From positions 1 to 44,824 of the forward strand of contig JAJEEU010000013.1 in NCBI GenBank assembly GCA_022820825.1: a DNA stretch of 44,824 bases. The letters run 5' to 3'. Position numbers and translations under genes: made by a program. Under the pieces are notes generated by a model, which did no database searches, was not told the DNA's origin, and saw only the letters and a program-made list of their open reading frames with translations. Shown in pieces: positions 26,012 through 34,182 of the stretch. This DNA is from Vicinamibacteria bacterium (GTDB lineage: Bacteria > Acidobacteriota > Vicinamibacteria > Vicinamibacterales > UBA8438). Every line of letters begins with the position of its first letter. Position 1 is the stretch's first letter.

Positions 26012-27378
26012 CCTTCCCGCTCCAGCGTGTCGAGCACCTGGCGCAGATGCGGTCCGTAGTCGTTCTTGCCGGCGCAGACGAACGTGCACAGCGCCAGGTC
26101 TTCCTCGTCCAGCTCCAGGCAACCGAGCTCCTCGGCGCGCTCGACGTCGCCCATGAGCAGCGCGCGCAGGAGCGCGGTCGCCATGATGTCGAGCGGCATC
26201 ACCCGCTCGTACGTCCCGATCGGCACGATGGCCCGCCGCGACCCGTTCGTCGAGGTCGTCAACGGATACTCCCGGCCGGGCAGCCACGCCGCGGCGAACG
26301 TGCGGATGGCCGAGAACTTGCGCAGCCCCGGCAGCACCCAGCCAATGAACTCCCGCTCGCGGCCTTCCGCCAGAACGGCGACCTGCTGGTGGTAGCGGCC
26401 CAGGTAGCCGTGCACCGGACCGGCAGCGGCGCGCCCGGACAGCACCGATCCCGAGATGACACGCGTTTCGCCGTCGTGCAGCTCGCCGCGGACCAGGTCG
26501 TCGAGCGCTGCGCCCAGCCGCGTCCGCAGCAGCCGCGGCCGGCGCACGAGGGGGCCGGCCAGCGCGACGATCCGCGACACGTCGAGCGTCCCGGTACGGA
26601 ACAACGCGCCGATGGCGGCTACATCCTGCGCACCGGCGTGCCACACCGTCTTGCGGCGGTGCACCGGATCCAGCGTATGGATGTGCAGGCCGACCGTGCC
26701 GGCAGGGTGCGGGCCGGTGAACTGCTCGTGCCGCACCTGGTCGTTCGCCGGCAACTGCACGTCGGTGTGCGGATCCGTGCACACGAAAACCGGCCCGTCC
26801 GTCAAGCGGCACAGCGCCGCCACGCCGCGTTCGAACGACTCCCCGCGCCCGATGCAGGCGGCGGATGACGGAGCGTGCGGCTGCGTGTCGGTGGCGGTGA
26901 CGAAAATCGAGTGGGGGCGGGCGGCCGGATCCGCGACGCGGCCAAATGGACGGGCCCTGATGGCGGTCCACAGTCCCGACTCCAGCAGTAGCGCGCGCAC
27001 GTCATCGGCGGGCAGACCGCTGGGATGCCTGCCGGTGAAGGTGGGATATGACGCCTCGTCCGGTCCGCGGCCCTCGCGCTCGGCGCGGCTCAACTCGACG
27101 ACGACCGACTGCAGCGCCCGCCGGGCGCCCCGGTTGACGGCGACGACCCTGCCCGCGGCCGGCGCCGTGTAGCGCACGCCCGGAATCGTCTTGTCCTCGA
27201 ACAGCAACTGGCCGCGCCGGACATCGTCTCCCTCGGCAACGTGCATGGCGGGTCGCAGCCCCACCGCATCGGCGGCCACCAGCGCGGCGTGGCGCGGCTC
27301 GGGAGCCGGCTCGATCTCCTGTAGCGGCGCGCCGGCGAGCGGCAGCCGGAGACCCTTCCTGAAGGTGTGGACACCCAT
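26008..27378 (-). CDS. nqrA: Na+-translocating NADH:quinone reductase subunit A
   Basis: A 456-residue cytosolic subunit that contributes to ubiquinone binding with NqrB and resembles RnfC without its Fe-S clusters. Landmarks are [11 protein letters not shown] at the N-terminus, [28 protein letters not shown] and [20 protein letters not shown], and the C-terminal [22 protein letters not shown] chose ATG 27378; an earlier in-frame ATG adds a tail unlike the family. It is the first gene of nqrABCDEF-apbE-permease-nqrM. Confidence 0.96.
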   Translation of the reverse strand: MGVHTFRKGLRLPLAGAPLQEIEPAPEPRHAALVAADAVGLRPAMHVAEGDDVRRGQLLFEDKTIPGVRYTAPAAGRVVAVNRGARRALQSVVVELSRAEREGRGPDEASYPTFTGRHPSGLPADDVRALLLESGLWTAIRARPFGRVADPAARPHSIFVTATDTQPHAPSSAACIGRGESFERGVAALCRLTDGPVFVCTDPHTDVQLPANDQVRHEQFTGPHPAGTVGLHIHTLDPVHRRKTVWHAGAQDVAAIGALFRTGTLDVSRIVALAGPLVRRPRLLRTRLGAALDDLVRGELHDGETRVISGSVLSGRAAAGPVHGYLGRYHQQVAVLAEGREREFIGWVLPGLRKFSAIRTFAAAWLPGREYPLTTSTNGSRRAIVPIGTYERVMPLDIMATALLRALLMGDVERAEELGCLELDEEDLALCTFVCAGKNDYGPHLRQVLDTLEREG

Positions 27379-27438
27379 CTGCGAAGAACCGCGGGACGTT
27401 GCGCTGGTGAGTTGTGAATAATTTCTCAAGGCCCGACG

Positions 27439-27462
27439 AAAAAATACGGGGCAAGCGCCCCG
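27439..27462 (-). terminator. Hairpin plus T-run upstream of nqrA (attenuator-like)
   Basis: On the minus strand a perfect 6-bp stem CGGGGC-GCTT-GCCCCG is followed by TATTTTTT, about 60 bases before the nqrA ATG. The next gene upstream points the other way, so no minus-strand gene needs terminating here. It may be a leader terminator that controls the nqr operon; this role is inferred. Confidence 0.5.
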
Positions 27463-27552
27463 CACGTCAGTCCCGCTGGAAAATCAATCGTACTGCCGCA
27501 CCGGCCCCAAGTCAATGCAGCCAGGAGACAGCTACAAGCGTTAGAGTACGCA

Positions 27553-27602
27553 GGGGACGGTGAATCGCAACGCGGCCGTCCCCAGGCCGCGCACGGCGCG
27601 GC
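27553..27602. repeat. R1 dispersed hairpin repeat, partial copy 3
   Basis: Only two of the R1 stems remain: GGGGACGG (27553-27560) with CCGTCCCC (27576-27583), and GCCGCGC-ACG-GCGCGGC at 27586-27602. The sequence between the first pair of arms differs from copy 2. The element ends nine bases before the ATG of the glycosyltransferase gene. Confidence 0.75.
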
Positions 27603-27611
27603 TCCGAGTTA

Positions 27612-28919
27612 ATGAAGCAGCAGCGCCTGGCCTGGTTCTCGCCGGTCCCGCCGGGCCCGTCCGCGATTGCCCGCCACAGCGCCGATCTGCTGCCGGCGCT
27701 TGCCCGCGGCCGGACCATCGACGTGTACGCGCCGGCGCCGGCCGCCGACCACCAACCCGGCGCGGCGGCCGTCATGGACCCCGGCGACTTCGACCGCCGG
27801 CAGCGCGACGCGCCGTACGACCTGATCGTGTACCAGCTCGGCGCGGCGGCCATCGTCGATGACGTCTGGCCGTTTCTGCTGCGCCATCCGGGCCTTGTCG
27901 TGCTGCACGAAGACAACTTCCATGCCGCGCGAGCGCGCATGCTGCTGGCAGAGGGACGGCGCGACGCCTATCGCGCGGAGCTCGCCTACAACCATCCCGG
28001 CGTGCCGGCCGCGGCGGGGAGCCTCGGCGCGTCCGGGCTGCTCGGCGGATTGGAGCGCCTGTGGCCGATGCGCGGGATAGTGCTCGACGCGGCGCGCGCC
28101 GTGCTCGTGCACAACGCCTGGCTGGCCGCACGCATTCGGGAGGAAGCGCCGGCGGTTCCCGTGTACCCGGTCGAGCCGGGCGTGCCGGACGTTCGCGCCG
28201 CGGGCGCCGGGGGGAGGACGGTCAGAAAGAGCTACGGCGTGCCGGAGGATGCCGTCCTGTTCGCCTCTGCCGACGCTCCGACGCCCGCGCGGCGGCTCTC
28301 CCGCGTGCTGCGGGCGCTTGCCGCACTTCCGGAGGGTACGCCGGCGTGGCATCTGCTGCTGTGCGGCGACCCCGCGGACGCCGAGCCCCTGCTGGCGGAA
28401 GCGCGGGCGCTCGGCCTCGGCCGGCACCTCAGCGTGACCGGCCGGATTGCGGACGATCAGTTGCCGGCGCATTTCGCCGCGGCAGACGTCGGCATCAGCC
28501 TGGCCTGGCCGCCTTCCCGCACGGTTTCGGCGTCGTGGCTGCGCTGGCTCGCCTCCGGCAAGCCGACCATCGTGACCGACCTGGTGCACGCGAGCGACGT
28601 GCCGGCGTTCGATCCGCGCGACTGGACGATTGCCGCCCGGCCCGCTGCGCGGGATGCCGCCGGAAACCCGACCGAACCCGTGGCCGTCGCCATCGACATC
28701 CTGGACGAAGACCATTCCCTCGGGCTGGCCCTGGCCAGGCTGGCGGCCATCCCGGCCCTCCGGGCCGAACTCGGCCGCGCCGCGCGCCGCCTCTGGGAGA
28801 CCCGCTTCACCCTCGAACGCATGGCCGCCGGCTATGCCCGGTCCATCGACGACGCCTGCGGCGCGACGTACGACGAAGCCCGCCGCGCGCATTGGCCTCG
28901 CCACCTCACCGGCGCTTGA
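27612..28919 (+). CDS. Glycosyltransferase, GT-B fold (GT4-like)
   Basis: A 435-residue putative glycosyltransferase. The N-terminal half opens RLAWFSPVPPGPSAIARHSADLL, the usual GT4 acceptor-side start. The C-terminal half has HLSVTGRIADDQLPAHFAAADVGISLAW and LRWLASGKPTIVTD, matching the nucleotide-sugar side of GT4 enzymes, although the usual EGFG-type motif is not clear. A long middle part is of low similarity to anything I know. The sugar donor and acceptor cannot be told. No Shine-Dalgarno is visible because repeat R1 lies directly upstream. thiS follows after 32 bases. Confidence 0.7.
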   Translation: MKQQRLAWFSPVPPGPSAIARHSADLLPALARGRTIDVYAPAPAADHQPGAAAVMDPGDFDRRQRDAPYDLIVYQLGAAAIVDDVWPFLLRHPGLVVLHEDNFHAARARMLLAEGRRDAYRAELAYNHPGVPAAAGSLGASGLLGGLERLWPMRGIVLDAARAVLVHNAWLAARIREEAPAVPVYPVEPGVPDVRAAGAGGRTVRKSYGVPEDAVLFASADAPTPARRLSRVLRALAALPEGTPAWHLLLCGDPADAEPLLAEARALGLGRHLSVTGRIADDQLPAHFAAADVGISLAWPPSRTVSASWLRWLASGKPTIVTDLVHASDVPAFDPRDWTIAARPAARDAAGNPTEPVAVAIDILDEDHSLGLALARLAAIPALRAELGRAARRLWETRFTLERMAAGYARSIDDACGATYDEARRAHWPRHLTGA

Positions 28920-28951
28920 GAAAACGGGTAACTTCCCGTACGCTTGGGCGC

Positions 28952-29341
28952 TTGAAGATCACGTTCAACGGCGACCCGCTGGAGATCGACGGACCGTTGG
29001 CCGTGGACCGGCTGCTCGCAGCGCTCGAGATCGACCAGCGGCGCGTGGCGGTCGAGCACAACCTCCGCATCCTCAAGCGCGCGGCGTACGGCTCCACGCT
29101 GGTTCGCGAAGGCGACCGGATCGAGGTGGTCCACGCCGTCGGCGGCGGGGCGCCGCGCGTTGGCAGTCCGTGGCGAAACCCTGCGTCGCACCGAGACGGG
29201 CGAGGCGCCCGGCTGACAAGGCGCGAGGAGGGAGCCAATCGGGCTATTTGTGACCGACGAGCAACACAGTCAGGTGGGATGCATCGCTCGTCGAATGCAG
29301 CAGGGCTTTCGCCACGGACTGCCAGTGCAAGCCATGACTGA
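28952..29341 (+). CDS. thiS: Sulfur carrier protein ThiS with an abnormal C-terminal extension
   Basis: ThiS carries sulfur as a C-terminal thiocarboxylate for thiazole synthesis by ThiG. Read from TTG 28952, residues 1-66 form a complete Thi[15 protein letters not shown] at the start, [13 protein letters not shown] in the middle, and VHAVGGG at the end (codons 64-66 at 29141-29149). There is no stop there. The frame runs on for 63 residues, through element P2 (29162-29323), to a TGA at 29339-29341 that overlaps the thiG start. ThiS must end in free Gly-Gly to be adenylated, so this form would need trimming or be inactive. The start, by analogy with MKI-type ThiS proteins, is inferred. Confidence 0.75.
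   Translation: MKITFNGDPLEIDGPLAVDRLLAALEIDQRRVAVEHNLRILKRAAYGSTLVREGDRIEVVHAVGGGAPRVGSPWRNPASHRDGRGARLTRREEGANRAICDRRATQSGGMHRSSNAAGLSPRTASASHD
29162..29323. repeat. P2 palindromic element, copy 2
   Basis: A 162-base copy with terminal inverted repeats of about 23 bases: it starts GGCAGTCCGTGGCGAAA and ends TTTCGCCACGGACTGCC, identical except for one extra base. Its sub-terminal parts match copy 1 (GCACCGAGAC, AGGCGCCCGGCTGACAAGGC, AGCAACACAGTCAGG, GGGATGCAT, TCGAATGCAGC), while the centre differs. It overlaps the end of thiS in frame and stops 10 bases before the thiG ATG. No clear target duplication is seen. Confidence 0.8.
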
Positions 29342-30113
29342 TGATCTGCTGACGCTGGCCGGCAAGACATTCCGCTCCCGGCTCATTGTCGGTACCGGCA
29401 AGTACCCGTCGAACGCGGTCATGGTCCAGGCGCACGAGGCGTCCGGCGCCGAGATGGTGACCGTGGCCGTGCGGCGCGTGAACATTTCCGACCGCTCGAA
29501 GGAATCGCTGCTCGACTACATCGACCCCGACAAGTACATGCTGCTGCCGAACACCGCCGGGTGCTACACGGCCGACGACGCCGTGCGCACGGCCTGTCTG
29601 GCGCGGGAGGCCGGGCTGTCGAACTGGATCAAGCTCGAGGTGATCGGCGACGAGCGCACGCTGTTTCCCGACAACGAGGCGCTGATCGCAGCGACGCGCA
29701 GGCTGGTCGCGGACGATTTCGTGGTCCTGCCCTACACCAACGACGACCCGGTCACCTGCCGCAAGCTCGAGGACGCGGGCGCCGCCGCCGTGATGCCGCT
29801 CGGCGCCCCGATCGGCTCCGGGCTCGGCATCCAGAACCCCAACAACCTGCGCATCATCAAGGAATTCGCGCGCGTGCCGGTGATTGTCGACGCCGGCGTC
29901 GGCACGCCGTCGGATGCTGCAATAGCGATGGAGCTCGGCGCGGACGCCGTGCTGATGAACACCGGCATCGCCGGCGCGCGGGATCCGGTCGCCATGGCGC
30001 GCGCGATGCGCCTGGCCGTCGAGGCCGGGCGCGCGGGACTGCTGGCCGGGCGCATCCCCCGCACGCGGTACGCCAACGCCAGCAGTCCCCTGGAAGGCGT
30101 CGTCGGGAGCTAG
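29334..30113 (+). CDS. thiG: Thiazole synthase
   Basis: ThiG builds the thiazole phosphate of thiamine from DXP, dehydroglycine and ThiS-thiocarboxylate. The 259-residue TIM-barrel protein has [45 protein letters not shown], the Schiff-base lysine K100 in [29 protein letters not shown], and [21 protein letters not shown] start it at ATG 29334; a longer reading from 29250 would come from element P2. It is intact, although its partner ThiS is altered. No other thi gene is in the window. Confidence 0.95.
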   Translation: MTDDLLTLAGKTFRSRLIVGTGKYPSNAVMVQAHEASGAEMVTVAVRRVNISDRSKESLLDYIDPDKYMLLPNTAGCYTADDAVRTACLAREAGLSNWIKLEVIGDERTLFPDNEALIAATRRLVADDFVVLPYTNDDPVTCRKLEDAGAAAVMPLGAPIGSGLGIQNPNNLRIIKEFARVPVIVDAGVGTPSDAAIAMELGADAVLMNTGIAGARDPVAMARAMRLAVEAGRAGLLAGRIPRTRYANASSPLEGVVGS

Positions 30114-30123
30114 TCCTCCTAGC

Positions 30124-31500
30124 ATGCCCAGGCCGAGTGACGCGCCAGGGGACGCCGCCGGTCCGCGGGAGGATCCGCCGGACGCCCAGCGCGCCCACCA
30201 CGAGGCGCTCGCCGCGCTCGTCGAGGCGCTCCGGCAGCTCGCCGACACCCCGTTCGCCGGCGAATTCAGGGCACCCGAACCGGGAGCGCGGCGCGGCTGG
30301 CGGCAGCGCCTGTCCGCCCTTGCCTGGCGGCGCGTGCCGCTTCTCCGGCAACAGCGGGCGTTCAACACGGCTTTACTGGACGCTTTGGCTCAACTCGTAC
30401 GACACGTCGACAGGCGCGACCGCGAGCTCTCGGGCGCTATCGTCAAGCTGGCCGAGGATGCGGCCGGCGCGCGCCAGGAACTCGCCGAGAGCGAGGCCGG
30501 TGCACGCCAGAAACTCGCCGAGAGCGAGGCCGGTGCACGCCAGGAGCTGGCCCGGGACCTCTCGGGCGCGCTCGGCGGGGCTGTCGACGAAATGCTGAAG
30601 CGCTGGGAATCGATGGCCGCCAGGGAGCAGCGGCGGCAGGCGCGCGTGGACGAGATCGGCGATGCCGCGGCGGCCTGGCGGCAGGTGACGGGCGCCCTGC
30701 GGCAGGAGCTCGAGCGGCTGCGCGCGCAGCCTTCTCCGCAGGCGGCGGCGGAGGCCGGCGGCGCGTCCGCACACGACCCGGGGACGCAGCTTGCCGCGCC
30801 GCGCGACAGCCACAAGTACGTCGGGTTCGAGGATCGCTTCCGCGGCGCCGGCGTGGACATCCGCGCCCGCTACGCCGACTACGCCGACCAGTTCGAGGGC
30901 GCGGCCGACGTGCTGGACGCCGGTTGCGGCCGGGGAGAATTCCTCGAGATCCTGCGCGACCGGGGCATTGGCGCCGCCGGCGTCGACGTCAACCCCCAAA
31001 TGGTCGCCGAGTGCCGCGAACGCGGGCTGCAGGTCACCGAAGGCGACCTGCTCTCCCACCTGGCGTCGCTGCCCGACGGCGCGCTCGGAGGGCTGTTCGC
31101 GGCGCAGGTCGTGGAGCATCTGGAACCGGCCTACCTGCTCAGGTTCATCGACACCGCCTTTCTCAAGCTGCGGCCCGGCTCGCGGATCGTGCTGGAAACC
31201 ATCAACGTCGCGTCCTGGTCCGCGTTCTTCCAGAGCTACGTCCGCGACATCACGCACGTCCGCCCGCTCCATCCCGAGACGCTGGCGTACCTGGTCGGCG
31301 CCGGCGGCTTCCGGAACGTGGCCATCAACTATCGATCTCCCATCCCGCCCGAACACCTGCTCGCGCGGGCGCCGGAACCGGCGGACCGGGAAGATGAACG
31401 GCTCGCCGTGCTGGCGGCGGCGTTCAACCGCAACGTGGACGAGCTCAACCGCCTGCTGTTCGCGGACCAGGACTACGCGGTGGTCGCCGAGCGCGGCTGA
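30124..31500 (+). CDS. SAM-dependent methyltransferase with N-terminal coiled coil
   Basis: A 458-residue protein. Residues about 25-215 are helical and charged, including a coiled coil with an 11-residue repeat (ARQELAESEAG, ARQKLAESEAG, ARQELA). From about residue 230 a class I methyltransferase follows, with motif I VLDAGCGRGEFLEIL, acidic motif II AAGVDVNPQMV, and FAAQVVEHLEPAYLLRF. HVRPLHPETLAYLVGAGGF near the end occurs in methyltransferases that modify polysaccharide chains, so a chain-end or cell-envelope role is possible; this is inference. It starts 10 bases after thiG. Confidence 0.75.
   Translation: MPRPSDAPGDAAGPREDPPDAQRAHHEALAALVEALRQLADTPFAGEFRAPEPGARRGWRQRLSALAWRRVPLLRQQRAFNTALLDALAQLVRHVDRRDRELSGAIVKLAEDAAGARQELAESEAGARQKLAESEAGARQELARDLSGALGGAVDEMLKRWESMAAREQRRQARVDEIGDAAAAWRQVTGALRQELERLRAQPSPQAAAEAGGASAHDPGTQLAAPRDSHKYVGFEDRFRGAGVDIRARYADYADQFEGAADVLDAGCGRGEFLEILRDRGIGAAGVDVNPQMVAECRERGLQVTEGDLLSHLASLPDGALGGLFAAQVVEHLEPAYLLRFIDTAFLKLRPGSRIVLETINVASWSAFFQSYVRDITHVRPLHPETLAYLVGAGGFRNVAINYRSPIPPEHLLARAPEPADREDERLAVLAAAFNRNVDELNRLLFADQDYAVVAERG
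30466..30552 (+). repeat. 33-bp tandem repeat inside the methyltransferase coiled coil
   Basis: Units at 30466-30498, 30499-30531 and a partial at 30532-30552. The first two differ at only a few bases, and each encodes 11 residues (ARQ[E/K]LAESEAG). Near identity at DNA level suggests recent duplication and possible copy-number variation between strains. Confidence 0.8.
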
Positions 31501-31536
31501 CGGCGCCGCGGGCGCCGGCCTGCCGCCGCACGCACC

Positions 31537-32637
31537 ATGGAACATGTGGACGTCGCAATCGTGGGCGGGGGCGTCGTCGGCCTGGCAACCGCCTGCGCCG
31601 TCACGGGCCGCGGCCGCTCCGCCTGCGTGCTGGAGCGGCAGCCGCGGCCCGGCATGGAGTCGAGCACCCACAACAGCGGCGTGATCCACGCCGGCATCTA
31701 CTACCCGCACGGCTCGTTGAAGGCCCGCCTGTGCGTCGAGGGGCGCGACGCACTCTATCGGTTCTGCGCCCGGCACGACGTGCCGCACGCGCGGTGCGGC
31801 AAGCTGATCGCCTGCAGCCGGCCGGAAGAGGTCTCACAGCTCGATGCGCTGGCCGCGCGCGGACGCGCCAACGGCGCCGGCAATCTCGAAGTCGTCGACC
31901 GTGAATTCATCAGGCGCCGGGAGCCGTCGATCGACGCGCCCGCCGCACTCTGGTCACCATCGACCGGCATCGTCGAAGCCGAGGCGCTGGTGCGGACGCT
32001 GGCCGCTCTGGCCCGCGAGCGCGAGGCGTACCTGCTGCCGGGCACCGCCGTCACCGGCGGCGCGGCCAACGCGGCAGGCATCGAGCTGCAAACTCCCCGC
32101 GAGCGCATCGGCGCCCGCGCGGTGGTGAACGCCGCGGGCCTGTACGCCGACGACCTGTCGGCGCTGCTGGGCGGCGAGACGTTCACCATCCATCCTGTCC
32201 GCGGCGAATACGCCGAGCTGACCCCCCGCGCGCGGGGTCTGATCAACGGCCTCGTCTATCCACTGCCCGAGCGTTCCGGCCATGGACTGGGCGTGCACTT
32301 CACGAAGACCACGCGGGGCACGGTGACCCTGGGACCGACCGCGCGCTACCAGGCGTCCAAGGACGACTACGAGAGCGACCGCCTGCCGCTCGAGACCTTC
32401 CACCGCTCCGCCCGCCGGCTGCTGCCGGCCCTGGCCCTCGACGATCTGCGGCCCGGCGGCAGCGGCATCCGCGCGCGCGCGTGCCCGCCCGAGCAGCCGT
32501 TCGCCGACTTCATCATCCGCCGCGACCGGCATGTCCCGGCGCTCGTGCACGCCGCCGGCATCGACTCGCCCGGACTCACCGCGTGCCTGGCGATTGGACG
32601 GCTCGTTGCGGACCTCGTGGAGGAAGCGCTCGGCTGA
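31537..32637 (+). CDS. lhgO: FAD-dependent oxidoreductase, L-2-hydroxyglutarate oxidase-like
   Basis: A 366-residue DAO-fold flavoprotein. The N-terminal dinucleotide motif is [17 protein letters not shown]; then comes [20 protein letters not shown], the segment characteristic of the L-2-hydroxyglutarate oxidase/dehydrogenase family, and later [35 protein letters not shown] and the C-terminal [21 protein letters not shown]. It would oxidise L-2-hydroxyglutarate to 2-oxoglutarate, a metabolite-repair role, and feed electrons to quinones or oxygen. It is convergent with smpB, 19 bases apart. Glycerol-3-phosphate-type relatives are less likely given the HNSGVIHAG motif. Confidence 0.85.
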   Translation: MEHVDVAIVGGGVVGLATACAVTGRGRSACVLERQPRPGMESSTHNSGVIHAGIYYPHGSLKARLCVEGRDALYRFCARHDVPHARCGKLIACSRPEEVSQLDALAARGRANGAGNLEVVDREFIRRREPSIDAPAALWSPSTGIVEAEALVRTLAALAREREAYLLPGTAVTGGAANAAGIELQTPRERIGARAVVNAAGLYADDLSALLGGETFTIHPVRGEYAELTPRARGLINGLVYPLPERSGHGLGVHFTKTTRGTVTLGPTARYQASKDDYESDRLPLETFHRSARRLLPALALDDLRPGGSGIRARACPPEQPFADFIIRRDRHVPALVHAAGIDSPGLTACLAIGRLVADLVEEALG

Positions 32638-32656
32638 AGCCGGCGAAAAATGCGGG

Positions 32657-33124
32657 TTAGCGGGCGCGCGCCTTCACCGCTGCGCGCGTCTCGCGATCGA
32701 TCTCGCGGCGCCGGATCGTCTCCCGCTTGTCGTGCGTCTTCTTGCCCTTGGCCACGCTGACCGCCACCTTGACCAGGCCGTTCCTGAAGTACATCCGGAC
32801 CGGGACGAGCGTGTAGCCGCGCTCCACGAGCTTGCCGATCAACTTGCGGATCTCGCCCTTGTGCAGCAGCAGCTTGCGGCGCCGCAACGGCTCGTGCGCC
32901 GCATAGCCGCGGTGACTGTAGGGACTGATGTGAACGTTGTGGAGGAAGATCTCGCCGGCTTCGACGCGGCCGTAGCTGTCCTTGAGGTTGACGCGCCCCT
33001 CACGGATCGCCTTCACCTCGGTGCCGAGCAGCGCGATACCGGCTTCGAACGTCTCGAAGAGGTGATACTCGTGGCGGGCCTTGCGGTTGTCCGCCACCAG
33101 GCGTTCCGCCGCGCGGTCCGTCAT
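32657..33124 (-). CDS. smpB: SsrA-binding protein SmpB
   Basis: SmpB binds tmRNA and is required for trans-translation rescue of stalled ribosomes. The 155-residue protein has DNRKARHEYHLFETFEAGI, LLGTEVKAIREGRVNLKDSY, NVHISPY, RRRKLLLHKGEIRKLIGK, and a basic tail with KGKKTHDKRETIRRREIDRE. Start ATG 33124 overlaps the pdxA stop (ATGA). The ssrA gene itself is not seen in the window. Confidence 0.97.
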   Translation of the reverse strand: MTDRAAERLVADNRKARHEYHLFETFEAGIALLGTEVKAIREGRVNLKDSYGRVEAGEIFLHNVHISPYSHRGYAAHEPLRRRKLLLHKGEIRKLIGKLVERGYTLVPVRMYFRNGLVKVAVSVAKGKKTHDKRETIRRREIDRETRAAVKARAR

Positions 33125-34107
33125 GGCGTCACCGTGGCGCGCGCCGCCCCGAGTTTCGCCGCCAGACGCACCGCGGCGACCATGCTGGATGGATCGGCGA
33201 TGCCCCGACCGGCAATGTCGTAGGCCGTGCCGTGGTCGACGGAGGTCCGCACGATCGGCAGCCCGAGCGTGACGTTGACCGCATTGCCGAACGCGAGCAG
33301 CTTCACGGGTATCAACCCCTGATCGTGATAGCACGCCACCACGGCGTCGAACTCCCCGTTGACCGCCCGCACGAACACCGTATCACCCGGCAGCGGCCCC
33401 ACCACGTTGATGCCCCGCGCGCGCTGCGCGTCGATCGCCGGCCGCAGCACCTGCTCGTCCTCGTTCCCCATGATGCCCTGCTCGCCGGCGTGGGGGTTCA
33501 GTCCCGCAACGGCCAGGCGCGGCGCAGGAAAGCCGAACCTCGGCAGCGCGGCCGCCGCCAGCTCGATGGTGCATTCCACCCGCCGCCGCGAAAGCTGCGC
33601 GGGGACCTCCGCCAACGGGATATGCACGGTCGCCAGCACCACTCGCAGGCGGTCCGCGTGGAACATCATGGCGACGTCGGCGGCGCCGGTCAGGTGCGCG
33701 AGCAGATCGGTGTGGCCGCGCCAGGGCAGGCCGGCCATGTGGAACGCGGCCTTGTTGATCGGGCCGGTCGCGATTGCATCGATCCGCCCCGCCAGCGCAT
33801 CGGCCGCGGCGCGGCAGACGACGTCGTAGGCGGCCCTCCCGGCGGCGGCGGACATGACGCCTGTCTCGAACGCCGCAGGGGCGCCGTCCGCCTCCGGCCG
33901 GTACACCACCGGCTCGCATACCGCGGTGACGCCCGGATCGCGGGCGGCGCGCTCCGCGATTTCGGGACCGATGCCCGCGGGATCGCCGCTGGTCAGACCA
34001 ATGCGGGGCAGCAGCGGCGACCCCTGGCCGAACGCCGCCGCCTTCGACCGCCCCTGCATCCCGCCCGAGCCGCGCCGGCCTGCGCCGGATTCGTTCAAGG
34101 TAACCAT
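33121..34107 (-). CDS. pdxA: 4-hydroxythreonine-4-phosphate dehydrogenase
   Basis: PdxA oxidises 4-phosphohydroxy-L-threonine in vitamin B6 synthesis. The 328-residue protein has LTSGDPAGIGPEI, TGPINKAAFHMAG, GHTDLLAHLTG, GLNPHAGEQGIMGNEDE, YHDQGLIPVKLL and RTSVDHGTAYDIAG, including the metal-binding His residues. Family members normally begin just before GDPAGIGPE; here there are about 34 extra residues, and no ATG, GTG or TTG lies between M17 and the conserved core. Part of this extension is encoded by a relic of element P2. M1 or M17 (34059) could be the start. Confidence 0.93.
   Translation of the reverse strand: MVTLNESGAGRRGSGGMQGRSKAAAFGQGSPLLPRIGLTSGDPAGIGPEIAERAARDPGVTAVCEPVVYRPEADGAPAAFETGVMSAAAGRAAYDVVCRAAADALAGRIDAIATGPINKAAFHMAGLPWRGHTDLLAHLTGAADVAMMFHADRLRVVLATVHIPLAEVPAQLSRRRVECTIELAAAALPRFGFPAPRLAVAGLNPHAGEQGIMGNEDEQVLRPAIDAQRARGINVVGPLPGDTVFVRAVNGEFDAVVACYHDQGLIPVKLLAFGNAVNVTLGLPIVRTSVDHGTAYDIAGRGIADPSSMVAAVRLAAKLGAARATVTP
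34036..34065 (-). repeat. Relic of element P2 in the pdxA 5' coding region
   Basis: On the minus strand this 30-base segment (starting GGCGGGATGCA, with CGGTCGAA inside) matches P2 copy 1 at 26 of 30 positions, around 18363-18392. It contains the alternative ATG (34059) of pdxA. The rest of the element is not recognisable here. Confidence 0.55.
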
Positions 34108-34182
34108 GACAAGGGCGCCCGCCCGCCGTTCGCACGGCGCGCGCTCGCCATCCTCCGACTATCGTGAGCCAGTGTAGCGCGG

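Noticed and set aside
28920..28951. TPP riboswitch upstream of thiS-thiG
   Set aside because: The gap is 32 bases and the conserved CUGAGA-type core is absent there and in the R1 region before the glycosyltransferase.
29250..29333. An upstream ATG giving a longer ThiG
   Set aside because: The added 28 residues come from element P2, and ThiG proteins begin at the segment encoded from 29334.
28061..29341. A 426-codon reading frame ending in thiS
   Set aside because: Its first 890 bases run out of frame through the glycosyltransferase gene, which has good motif support. Only the part from TTG 28952 encodes ThiS.
29339..29341. TGA at the end of extended thiS as a selenocysteine codon
   Set aside because: Read-through would enter thiG out of frame and no Sec-type context or domain follows.
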